Shown piece by piece: positions 1 to 6,553 of a DNA stretch of 10,513 nucleotides; positions within the stretch are counted from its first letter, which is position 1; every line of letters starts with the position of its first letter. The notes under the pieces are model-generated. The model made no database searches and had not been told where the DNA came from. It saw nothing but the letters and a program-made list of their open reading frames with translations. Location: contig JAAURU010000083.1 of NCBI GenBank assembly GCA_012032075.1, positions 1-10,513 on the forward strand, read 5' to 3'. A program made the position numbers and the translations under genes. The stretch is from Flavobacterium sp. Its GTDB lineage: Bacteria; Bacteroidota; Bacteroidia; Flavobacteriales; Flavobacteriaceae.

Positions 1-88
1 ATTCAAAAGCAGTTTTCTTAAAAATTATTTTTTGCTTTATAACATATAATTATACTTGACTAAAAATATCTTTTAAGGTATATAAAAC

Positions 89-125
89 AACAAAAGCAAC
101 TCGTTTAAAAGTTGCTTTTGTTTTT
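89..125 (+). terminator. intrinsic terminator hairpin, probably bidirectional
   Basis: A perfect 13-bp stem pairs AACAAAAGCAACT (89-101) with AGTTGCTTTTGTT (110-122) around an 8-base loop, and the T-run continues to 125 on the plus strand. On the minus strand the stem is followed by GTTTTATATA, so it could stop transcription both from a gene left of the window and from the leftward toxin/immunity transcript. Confidence 0.75.
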
Positions 126-137
126 ATTAATATAGCT

Positions 138-155
138 CAAAGTGAGGACACTTTG
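138..155. repeat. short perfect hairpin in a GC-richer island
   Basis: CAAAGTG (138-144) and CACTTTG (149-155) form a perfect 7-bp stem with the 4-base loop AGGA. It sits at the start of an island (about 135-190) that is GC-richer than its surroundings. No U-run follows, so it does not look like a terminator. Its role is unknown. Confidence 0.45.
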
Positions 156-219
156 CGCAGCACGTGGGAACACTTAGCTCAGCTGGTGAAGTAAATCTCT
201 CAATTACAAAGGTATATAG

Positions 220-265
220 CTTAACTTAACGACATTGACCGCGAGCTCAATGTCGTTAAGTTAAG
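220..265. repeat. REP-like perfect palindrome, 19-bp arms
   Basis: CTTAACTTAACGACATTGA (220-238) is exactly complementary to 247-265 around the 8-base loop CCGCGAGC. The stem has no U-run on the minus strand, so it does not resemble an ordinary terminator for the leftward genes. A second copy of one arm plus loop lies inverted at 363-389. Size and arrangement resemble repetitive extragenic palindromes or the ends of a small non-autonomous mobile element. I cannot confirm from one window that it recurs in the genome. Confidence 0.7.
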
Positions 266-362
266 AAAAACTTTCATTTTTTGTTATTCAACGTAAGGAG
301 GAGCTTCTTTATTTGTTCACTTTATGCGATTTCTACCATTGACCGAATTAACAAAATAATCC

Positions 363-399
363 TTAAGTTAACGACATTGAGCTCGCGGTAGCGTTACCG
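363..399. repeat. second, inverted copy of the REP-like arm plus small hairpin
   Basis: Positions 368-389 are the exact reverse complement of 238-259 (22 bases). Extended to 363-389, they match 238-264 with one mismatch. The copy runs straight into a small perfect hairpin, CGGTA (386-390) with TACCG (395-399). The two copies bracket about 100 bases (266-362) of ordinary AT-rich sequence, giving an inverted-repeat-flanked unit of roughly 170 bases next to the immunity gene. Confidence 0.65.
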
Positions 400-423
400 A
401 TTATTTAGAGACGCTCGGACCAG

Positions 424-930
424 CTAGGGAACTAATATATTTTTACTAAAAGTTTTACCCCACCCATTTTCGTTTTTTATAGAAAATAAATTATTCTCTT
501 CTATTTTCAGATTTATAGATGCTTTTTTTGCAAAATCAAAAATTTTTTTCAACTCTTCAAGACTTTCTTTTCCATTATCAACAATTTTACCATAAACATG
601 AATATTAACAATTTCAAAAATTAATTTAATTATTTGTAATATATGTTCTTCACAATCTTCATAAAGAAATTTAATACAATTAAATTGATTATTAGTCAAA
701 AAAACATAAGGGTCTTCATGATTATATGCCTCTTCAAAAATAACATCTGGTAATAATTCTACAAATTCTTCAAGCCAAGATTCAATATCATTCCCTTCGG
801 GTATTTCCCAAATTTTGTTTATTATTATGTTTTTAGCTTCAAAATGATTTTCAATTTTCATAAAAAAACTATCAAGAATATATCCTGCAAAACCAATACG
901 AGCTCTAATTGATAAATCTTCAATTTTCAT
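424..930 (-). CDS. probable immunity protein of the deaminase toxin
   Basis: This 168-residue protein has no signal peptide or membrane segment and is rich in acidic residues, for example EDCEEH and SWLEEFVELLPD. It looks mostly alpha-helical and carries a GWGKTF motif near the C-terminus. I do not recognise a named family. The inferred role is to bind and neutralise the toxin encoded immediately upstream, because a small gene starting seven bases after an Rhs-linked toxin stop is the usual arrangement for a cognate immunity gene. The ATG at 928-930 has no clear ribosome-binding site, as is common in this phylum, and a second Met lies at residue 24. The last residues (LVP) and the TAG are encoded in the GC-richer stretch that adjoins the repeat at 363-399, so the native C-terminus may have been altered. 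Confidence 0.6.
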   Translation of the reverse strand: MKIEDLSIRARIGFAGYILDSFFMKIENHFEAKNIIINKIWEIPEGNDIESWLEEFVELLPDVIFEEAYNHEDPYVFLTNNQFNCIKFLYEDCEEHILQIIKLIFEIVNIHVYGKIVDNGKESLEELKKIFDFAKKASINLKIEENNLFSIKNENGWGKTFSKNILVP

Positions 931-937
931 AAATATT

Positions 938-1557
938 TTATTTTTTTGGTGTGTAATCTTTTATGTCTGGAAACGTAACTTGACAGTTATCACACTGTAT
1001 TTTAGGAAATGTAGAACCATCACTTTTAACTCCTTTTGTAAACATATCAAAATCTTCCATTTTTGCTCCTTTTCTTGCCCAAAGAGCTTGGTTAACAGCG
1101 TCACATTCAGCACAGTTGCCTAACTTATATTGGTTCAAACTTTTCTCAGGTAACATCTTTTCCAAATCAGGATGGATTTTTGTTTTACTCATTTCAATAC
1201 CTTTATTCCTTCCAAAGAAAAACTTTCCTGAAACTCTATCAAATATAACTGTTGCAGTATTAAATTTTGATAGCTGTCTTTGAGAAATATTGACTAAACT
1301 TGTGCGAGCTTTTGAAATATAACCATCTAAGGCCATTCCTAATCTAGTTCTCATTATAACATGTCCAATCTTACTAAAAAGGATTTCTGCAGCCTGTTCA
1401 CCTAATCCAGTAACAAATCCATTTTGAAAACCATCAAAAAAAACTTCTTGGTAAGACTCAAATATTCTTGTCAGATTTTCAGTTTTTGAAAGACCATCTA
1501 ATGTTTCTCCTCTATAAATATAGGTGTGATATTTTGTAATTTTATAGACTTTATTTT
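938..1557 (-). CDS. Rhs-linked deaminase-fold toxin tip (frameshifted from the Rhs core)
   Basis: This frame stays open from 1557 and encodes about 206 residues. The first ATG (1352-1354) lies within it, so a start-based call gives only 138 residues. The first ~65 residues form a pretoxin-like linker (YRGETLDGL, then VTGLGEQAAEILFSKIGH). The toxin domain follows, with predicted strands around TATVIFDR and GKFFFGRN, then NCAECDAVNQALW and, about 25 residues on, QCDNCQV. CAE plus CxxC are the zinc-ligand and catalytic-glutamate motifs of the cytidine-deaminase fold, and the spacing fits the YwqJ-like toxin deaminases. The likely role is deamination of a nucleic acid or nucleotide in a rival cell; the target cannot be read from the sequence. 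It lies in the -1 frame relative to the Rhs core upstream, so as sequenced it has no natural start except an internal one. The immunity gene follows after seven bases. Confidence 0.7.
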
Positions 1558-2036
1558 TCTATCTAAAGATGCAGAAACAGGTACTTTAAGTTTAACTTCA
1601 TAACTCAAAGTTTTAGATTCTTCAACTTCAGCAGAAATTAACTCTACATCATTACTTATATTCCAATCAAAATCAATCCAAGATATTCCAGTTCCAAATA
1701 TATCTTTCCAAACGTAATCACTTGTAGTTTCTATACCTAGTTTTATAGTATATTTTAGTTTTTCTAAACCTTCAAGCTCAACGGCATCAATAACTTTATT
1801 CTCACTAAATGCATATGGGCTATTATGAGGATATTTAGCAGCCAAAGGATCCACCGCAAAAAATCTACCCACTCTAGGGTCGTGCATTCTAAAAGTATAA
1901 TTCAAAGAATTTCCTTCCCCTTTTAACTCATCATCTTTCTCCTGTCCTTGGAAGCCGTAACGGTAGTCAATCCCAGTGCTGGTGCGTCCTGGCAAGGTCA
2001 TTCCAAGAGGATAGTAGTCAAATTGCGCTAAACACT
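1498..2036 (-). pseudogene. truncated Rhs core fragment feeding the toxin frame
   Basis: The frame is open from 2036, just after an in-frame TAG. It reads AQFDYYPLGMTLPGR, then DYRYGFQGQEKDDE, RMHDPRVGRFFAVDPLA and SPYAFSENKVIDAVELEG, which is the conserved end of an Rhs repeat-associated core of the Bacteroidota type. The first ATG is at 1999-2001. In a complete Rhs protein more than a thousand residues of YD repeats would precede this block and form a shell around the toxin; none are present. Residues after VELEG are the start of the variable tip. The frame ends in TAG at 1498. The minus-strand run AGAAAAATAAAG (A5 at 1554-1558) is where an extra A would join it to the toxin frame (SLDRKNKVYK). 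It is probably an orphan tip, silent or usable by recombination with a complete rhs gene elsewhere. Confidence 0.7.
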
Positions 2037-2157
2037 AATATTTACAATACCTAACAAGTTTAAAAAAAGTCTGAAAAATTGCATTATTTTGCGTTTTTTG
2101 ACATTTTTTGAACATAATGGCTATTTTTCATCTATTTTTAAGAACGTTTTATACGCT

Positions 2158-2165
2158 CAAATATA
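2158..2165 (-). promoter_or_regulatory. candidate -7 element upstream of the orphan Rhs tip
   Basis: The minus strand reads TATATTTG, an exact fit to the Bacteroidota -7 consensus TAnnTTTG. No clear TTTG-type -33 element is present; CTTTC lies at about the right distance. If active, it would start transcription about 150 bases before the ATG at 2001, so the Rhs fragment and the toxin/immunity genes could be expressed separately from the crotonase gene. Confidence 0.4.
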
Positions 2166-2220
2166 GGGAATTTTTTTGAGAAAGTTTTTGTGTTTTAAGA
2201 ATGTATGTACTCTATTTTTA

Positions 2221-2973
2221 TTACTTTTTAAACTGCAACAAAGCATTTTTAGTAAAATTTGATAACACTAATCTCCCAGAAATAGCTGCTCTTTCAAATA
2301 ATAAAGTATCCCAGTTTTCGGTTCCTTCCCATAGTACTTTTTTCATTTCTAGTAAAGCTTCTGGGTTATAACTTGCTAGTTGGTTTGTGTAGGTTTCTAA
2401 TGCAGTATCTAATTTAGCAATAGTTGAGAAAACCTTGGTAAACAATCCTTTTTCAAGTGCCCAATTTGCATTTTTCCATACTGTCGGTTCTAAAGTCATT
2501 TCTGCCATTGCCGTTTTACCAATTTTTTTGGAAACGGCAGGTTCAATTACAAAAGGGCCTATTCCTATAGCTAATTCAGAAAGTTTTACATCAGCTTTTT
2601 CTATGGCAAATACACTATCGCAAGCAGCTAATAATCCAACCCCACCACCAACAGCTTTACCGTGTGCTCTTCCTATGATTAATTTGGGACATTTTCGCAT
2701 GGCATTAATGACATTGGCAAACCCAGAAAAAAAATTACTTCCTTCTTCTAAATTAGAAACAACCAGTAATTCATCAAAAGAAGCACCTGCACAAAATGCA
2801 CCTTCACCTTCACTTTTTAATATGAGTACACTAACAGTTTTAGATTTTCCTAAAGCATGAATTTCTTCGGTTAGTTTTTCGAGTTGGTCACTGGGAAAAG
2901 AATTTCCAGCAGGATGATAAAATGAAATTGTAGCTACTTTATTTTTAATTTCTGTTTTTATAAAACCTTCCAT
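2221..2973 (-). CDS. crotonase-family enzyme, methylglutaconyl-CoA hydratase-like
   Basis: At 250 residues this is a normal-length enoyl-CoA hydratase/isomerase family protein, cytoplasmic with no signal peptide. The oxyanion-hole motif AFCAGASFDEL lies at about residues 59-69. GKAVGGGVGLLAACD follows at about 106-120 and LSELAIGIGPFVIEP at about 131-145. The second catalytic Glu (LSEL) is present. The first Glu of classical enoyl-CoA hydratase (GGGxEL) is replaced, giving GGGVGL. GGGxGL combined with SExxxGxxPxxIxP resembles LiuC-type methylglutaconyl-CoA hydratases of leucine breakdown, but the substrate is uncertain. The ATG lies one base after the stop of the large secreted-protein gene, so translational coupling is likely. 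I see no clear terminator after its stop, so readthrough toward the Rhs tip is possible. The A8 run at 2727-2734 is intact in frame. Confidence 0.8.
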   Translation of the reverse strand: MEGFIKTEIKNKVATISFYHPAGNSFPSDQLEKLTEEIHALGKSKTVSVLILKSEGEGAFCAGASFDELLVVSNLEEGSNFFSGFANVINAMRKCPKLIIGRAHGKAVGGGVGLLAACDSVFAIEKADVKLSELAIGIGPFVIEPAVSKKIGKTAMAEMTLEPTVWKNANWALEKGLFTKVFSTIAKLDTALETYTNQLASYNPEALLEMKKVLWEGTENWDTLLFERAAISGRLVLSNFTKNALLQFKK

Positions 2974-2974
2974 A

Positions 2975-5900
2975 TTATCGTTTTAAACTAAAATGCGATT
3001 TGAATTCTTTTGCCACTCCTTTTTCTATATATTCAATTTTAAACCAATAGTCGGTAGAAGGCAATAGATCTCCATTATAAGTACCATTCCATCCTTCCCC
3101 TTGTGAGCTAATTTGTTTTAAGAGTTTCCCATATCGATCAAAAATGTAAATTTTTGCATTAAAGGAAGCATCTAACCCAAAAATATTCCAAGTATCATTG
3201 TATCCATCACCATTTGGAGTAAAGAAAGTAGGATAAGTTATTGCAAATAAATCAGTTATTGATTGTACAATGCCACAATTTTGAATATCTCTTACATAAA
3301 CAGTATAAACTCCGTTTTGTAAACCTGAGAAAACAGGACTTGTTTGCCAATTAAAGCCATCTAAACTATACTCATAATCTCCATAACCACCAGTTGCAGT
3401 TGCTACAATTGTAGTTAATTCTGATGAAAATGCTGGTGTAATTACTTCTGCTGTAAAACTAGCTGGTCCAGATGAAAAACTAGTAGTAATTGAATCTGAA
3501 TTTTCACAAGAAGTAAGGTTATTTGTAACCGTTACCGAAAAAGTTCCTTCTGTAGTAATTGTATATTGAGCGCTTTCATTTCCTAATGCATCAAGTGTAG
3601 GGTTTGTTGGTGTCCAAGTATATGAATAATCTCCCGGTGTTTGTGGGGTTGCATCTATAATTTGAGAACCTAAACCTGAGATTGGATCAACACAAATTAT
3701 ACTATTTGGTTCTAAATTAACATCGGGAATAGGAATAACATTTAAAATTAAATAAGGACCTAAACCAAAACAATCATTATTTAGAGAACTTTCTATTCTT
3801 ACCCAAATAATTTGTGTATTAGCAGTGTTATTTCTGTAATTGTTAATTTCTGTAATTGGATTTTGCTCCGCTAAGGCATCAACTTCATTTTCATAGAAAG
3901 TAACCACTACATTTTGATTGGCTGGAAATAAATTTCTAAAATGTAATACTGCATCTCTTGATGAATTTGTAGTATCATTAAAATTAAAATAATCAAAACC
4001 ATCATCGTTTGGATCATTGGCATCAATATATTCGTCACATTCGTATAATTCAAAAGCATCATTTTGAGTTATAGTAGTAACTGAAACTACTAAGTTAACT
4101 CTAGCTGTTCTTACACAACCATTGTCTGTTATGATTCTTGCCCAAACTGTGCTTCCGTTTGGAGCAGTATAATTAGTGTCATCAGGCACTTGATTGGTGT
4201 TATCTGTCGCTCCTATTTGCGTTAAATGATAACTAAAAGTTAGCGCTGTATCATTTGAAATGATAGTATTCGCTTGCGTTAAATTAAAACTTGTAATAGC
4301 ATCATTATCAGTATCACATTGTCTTAAGGCAACAATTGCTTGACTAACAGGTAACGGATTTACGACTAAATCTAATGTAGTAATAGCATAACAAAGTGTA
4401 GTTGTATTTGTTAATCTTACATAAATAGTTTTTGAATACGAATAATACGTATTTGGTAATGGATTTATACCTTGCATGGCTTCTGTTTGTAATGCATGGT
4501 AAGAAACCGCAATTCCTGTTTGCCCAATCAAAACTTCTGCATTTTTACTATTTAAAGTGAAATTTACAAAACCATTAGTATCGTTTCCGTCTAAATTGTC
4601 ATCACAAAGTTCGTAAGGAATAATTGTAGTGATTTGTGGAACAGGATTTACAGTTACAGCCACTGTAGCAGAAACCGCTTCACAAGCTCCACTTGCAGCA
4701 ATTGTGTAAACGTAATTTCCAGTCACATCTGTTGCAGGGTTTAGAATTCCGTTTGCTCTTGGAGTGCCATTTAACGACCAGCTTCCAGAAGTGTCTGTAG
4801 TGCCTAATAAAGTAAATAAATCTTCACTAGCATCATTTATGCAATAGACTTTTGAAGAGTTTGTTCCAGCATTTGGTGCGGTTTGAATGGTAACATCTAT
4901 ATTTACAGACTCTATTACTGTAAGTCCATCGCAAGTTATTCCATATGTATATTCATAATTTCCAGGAGCATCATTAGATGGATTGTAAATATTACTTCCA
5001 CTAGCTAATGTTGGGTTCCAAGTTCCACCAGGTAAAGGGTTTCCTTCAATAGCTTCAAATAAATCAATAGTTGTGTTGGAACACACATCTATAAAAGTAT
5101 CTCTTGGTTGACTACCAAATCCAGAATAATAACCTCCATATCCAGCAGCTTGACCATCTGAACCAAAAACTCCAACAGCAAGTGCACCTGTAGATTCAAC
5201 GACAATATCTCCATTTACACCATCAATTCTATAGGTTTCCCAACCTGCATTTCCATTAACAGGTTGAGGAGAAGCTCCAGTTATAGCTCCATTAATAGAA
5301 ACTGTTGAACCTACTTCTGTTACAACAATAATTCCACTGAAACTAAAAGTTTTATTTCCAATAACATTGTATTCTGGAATCATGTTTACACTTTTTTGCC
5401 AATAACAACTTAAAGGAGGAATGAAATTTAAACCAGAAGTAGCGTCATTTGTACTTCCTGCTACTATTTGATAAAGATAAACAGGTTGACTACTTTCAAT
5501 GTACATGTTTAGATTTGTTCCTACTCCTTGATAATTTAAAGTTGGAATTAAAAAATATTCTCCTGCATTTAAAGTGGCTATTGGTGTAGCATTTCCATTA
5601 ACAAAAACTTCTGTATTATTTACAGTTGCTATTACTAATGGTCTTTCTGAACTATCACTTCCGTTTCCTTTTACAACTATATATTTTTGACCTATATTAT
5701 CAAAGCCAACGATTTGATCTAAATTAAAATCTTGTCCTGAACCACCTCCTCCAGGATCTGGACCAGCTCCTCCAGTTGCATTTCCAGTGTTTACAACGAT
5801 TGGTTTATTGGAAGTGATTAAAGCACCTACAAAACCAGTTAAATTTGCAAAGACATTAGTATAGCCAGATAATACAACACTCTCACCTCTATTAAGCGTA

Positions 5901-6484
5901 AAATTTTGAGTTGTAGGAGTGATGTTTCCAGTTGGTGAAATAAAAGTAACTCCTGTGTCATAATCAGAGATATTCACAGTAGTATTATCTTCTGTAGCCA
6001 TAAAGCTAGTTACAAAATTTCTAATATTACTTTCGTATAATTGAGGTACACTACCTACTCTAAAGGCTGTTCCTAATGCTGTTCGCCCTTTTGGCACTAA
6101 AATTTCAGCATGAAATTGTGATTGCACTCTAAAACTCACATAAAAATCTCTTGTAGCTTCTAAAATTAATCCTTTGTCTGATTGCACTGTGTTTACATCA
6201 TTTGTATCTAAGAACATTATGGAAGGTTGAGAATTTCCTATTAATATTCTTACAGGGTTTGCCTGAGATAGGGTAAAAGGAGAGCCACCTATTGGAACTC
6301 CATTTCCAAGTGTAATTGTTACTTGAAATGGAGTTGTTTCTGGAGTTGATAAATATAAATAATGATCATTAACGGTTCCGCTCGATCTTGAATGCAAAGG
6401 TGGAATCCAATGTTTATTACTTAGTTGTGAATAGGAACTGTATCCTATTAATAGTATGATTAAAATAGCAAGTAATTTCTTCAT
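2975..6484 (-). CDS. T9SS type B sorted surface protein with IgGFc-binding-like region
   Basis: The 1169-residue protein begins with a clear signal peptide (MKKLLAILIILLIGYSSYSQ, cleavage near residues 19-20). Residues ~25-455 resemble the IgGFc-binding N-terminal region seen in many bacterial surface proteins (NKHWIPPLHS near the start, FRVGSVPQL later). Two Ig-like modules of about 75 residues follow, each starting with a Cys (DVCSNTTIDLF, KVYCINDASEDLF) and containing a GNYxYT strand. Then come three modules of about 95 residues, each opening with Cys-Asp and acidic residues (ELCDDNLDGND, RQCDTDNDA, YECDEYIDANDPND). A final module begins at ICVDP. The C-terminus (TFFTPNGDGYNDTWNIFG through FDRYGKLLKQ to SHFSLKR) is the type B sorting domain that directs export by the type IX system and attachment to the cell surface. 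It probably acts as an adhesin or surface binding protein; the ligand is unknown. It lies 69 bases after the beta-barrel gene. Confidence 0.88.
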   Translation of the reverse strand: MKKLLAILIILLIGYSSYSQLSNKHWIPPLHSRSSGTVNDHYLYLSTPETTPFQVTITLGNGVPIGGSPFTLSQANPVRILIGNSQPSIMFLDTNDVNTVQSDKGLILEATRDFYVSFRVQSQFHAEILVPKGRTALGTAFRVGSVPQLYESNIRNFVTSFMATEDNTTVNISDYDTGVTFISPTGNITPTTQNFTLNRGESVVLSGYTNVFANLTGFVGALITSNKPIVVNTGNATGGAGPDPGGGGSGQDFNLDQIVGFDNIGQKYIVVKGNGSDSSERPLVIATVNNTEVFVNGNATPIATLNAGEYFLIPTLNYQGVGTNLNMYIESSQPVYLYQIVAGSTNDATSGLNFIPPLSCYWQKSVNMIPEYNVIGNKTFSFSGIIVVTEVGSTVSINGAITGASPQPVNGNAGWETYRIDGVNGDIVVESTGALAVGVFGSDGQAAGYGGYYSGFGSQPRDTFIDVCSNTTIDLFEAIEGNPLPGGTWNPTLASGSNIYNPSNDAPGNYEYTYGITCDGLTVIESVNIDVTIQTAPNAGTNSSKVYCINDASEDLFTLLGTTDTSGSWSLNGTPRANGILNPATDVTGNYVYTIAASGACEAVSATVAVTVNPVPQITTIIPYELCDDNLDGNDTNGFVNFTLNSKNAEVLIGQTGIAVSYHALQTEAMQGINPLPNTYYSYSKTIYVRLTNTTTLCYAITTLDLVVNPLPVSQAIVALRQCDTDNDAITSFNLTQANTIISNDTALTFSYHLTQIGATDNTNQVPDDTNYTAPNGSTVWARIITDNGCVRTARVNLVVSVTTITQNDAFELYECDEYIDANDPNDDGFDYFNFNDTTNSSRDAVLHFRNLFPANQNVVVTFYENEVDALAEQNPITEINNYRNNTANTQIIWVRIESSLNNDCFGLGPYLILNVIPIPDVNLEPNSIICVDPISGLGSQIIDATPQTPGDYSYTWTPTNPTLDALGNESAQYTITTEGTFSVTVTNNLTSCENSDSITTSFSSGPASFTAEVITPAFSSELTTIVATATGGYGDYEYSLDGFNWQTSPVFSGLQNGVYTVYVRDIQNCGIVQSITDLFAITYPTFFTPNGDGYNDTWNIFGLDASFNAKIYIFDRYGKLLKQISSQGEGWNGTYNGDLLPSTDYWFKIEYIEKGVAKEFKSHFSLKR

Positions 6485-6506
6485 TTGAAATAAGATGAAA
6501 AATTAA

Positions 6507-6520
6507 AACTTCGTAAAGTT
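6507..6520 (-). terminator. weak hairpin between barrel gene and surface-protein gene
   Basis: On the minus strand AACTT and AAGTT pair around the four-base loop TACG, followed by TTTTAATTTTT. The five-bp stem is AT-rich, so at best it would attenuate transcription between the two genes. No good TAnnTTTG promoter is visible in the 69-base gap, so the surface-protein gene probably depends on readthrough. Confidence 0.25.
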
Positions 6521-6553
6521 AATAAGATTATGATATTGTTTTAAATAAAAATG

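Larger units (their letters stand above)
1..423. other. non-coding left end with terminator and repeats
   Basis: I see no convincing gene in these 423 bases. Positions 1-88 are plain AT-rich sequence. A terminator hairpin lies at 89-122, a small GC-richer hairpin at 138-155, a perfect long palindrome at 220-265, and a further inverted copy of part of it at 363-389, followed by a small hairpin at 386-399. The segments 135-190 and 363-423 are visibly richer in GC than the rest of the window, which suggests inserted repeat material. The individual structures are listed separately. Confidence 0.6.

Noticed and set aside
100..192. Plus-strand frame ending SEDTLRSTWEHLAQLVK before a TAA at 190-192
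   Set aside because: It has no start codon in a sensible place, it crosses the terminator hairpin, and the WEHLAQLV string is what a tRNA-like D-arm gives when translated.
173..245. Possible tRNA starting near TTAGCTCAGCTGGT
   Set aside because: The D-stem is not completed, there is no anticodon arm and no GGTTCGAATCC-like T-arm, and the following bases enter the palindrome at 220.
220..265. Rho-independent terminator for the immunity transcript
   Set aside because: The stem is long and perfect but is not followed by a U-run on the minus strand; the hairpin at 89-122 is a better terminator.
220..399. CRISPR array
   Set aside because: Only two copies exist, inverted rather than direct, with no regular spacers and no cas genes in the window.
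2084..2131. 15-codon minus-strand peptide MKNSHYVQKMSKNAK
   Set aside because: It is too short and featureless, has no ribosome-binding site, and such frames are frequent by chance in AT-rich DNA.
2435..2860. 141-codon plus-strand frame opposite the crotonase gene
   Set aside because: It is antisense to conserved crotonase motifs (AFCAGA, GGGVGLLAACD, SELAIG) and its own product has no recognisable features, so it is a shadow frame.
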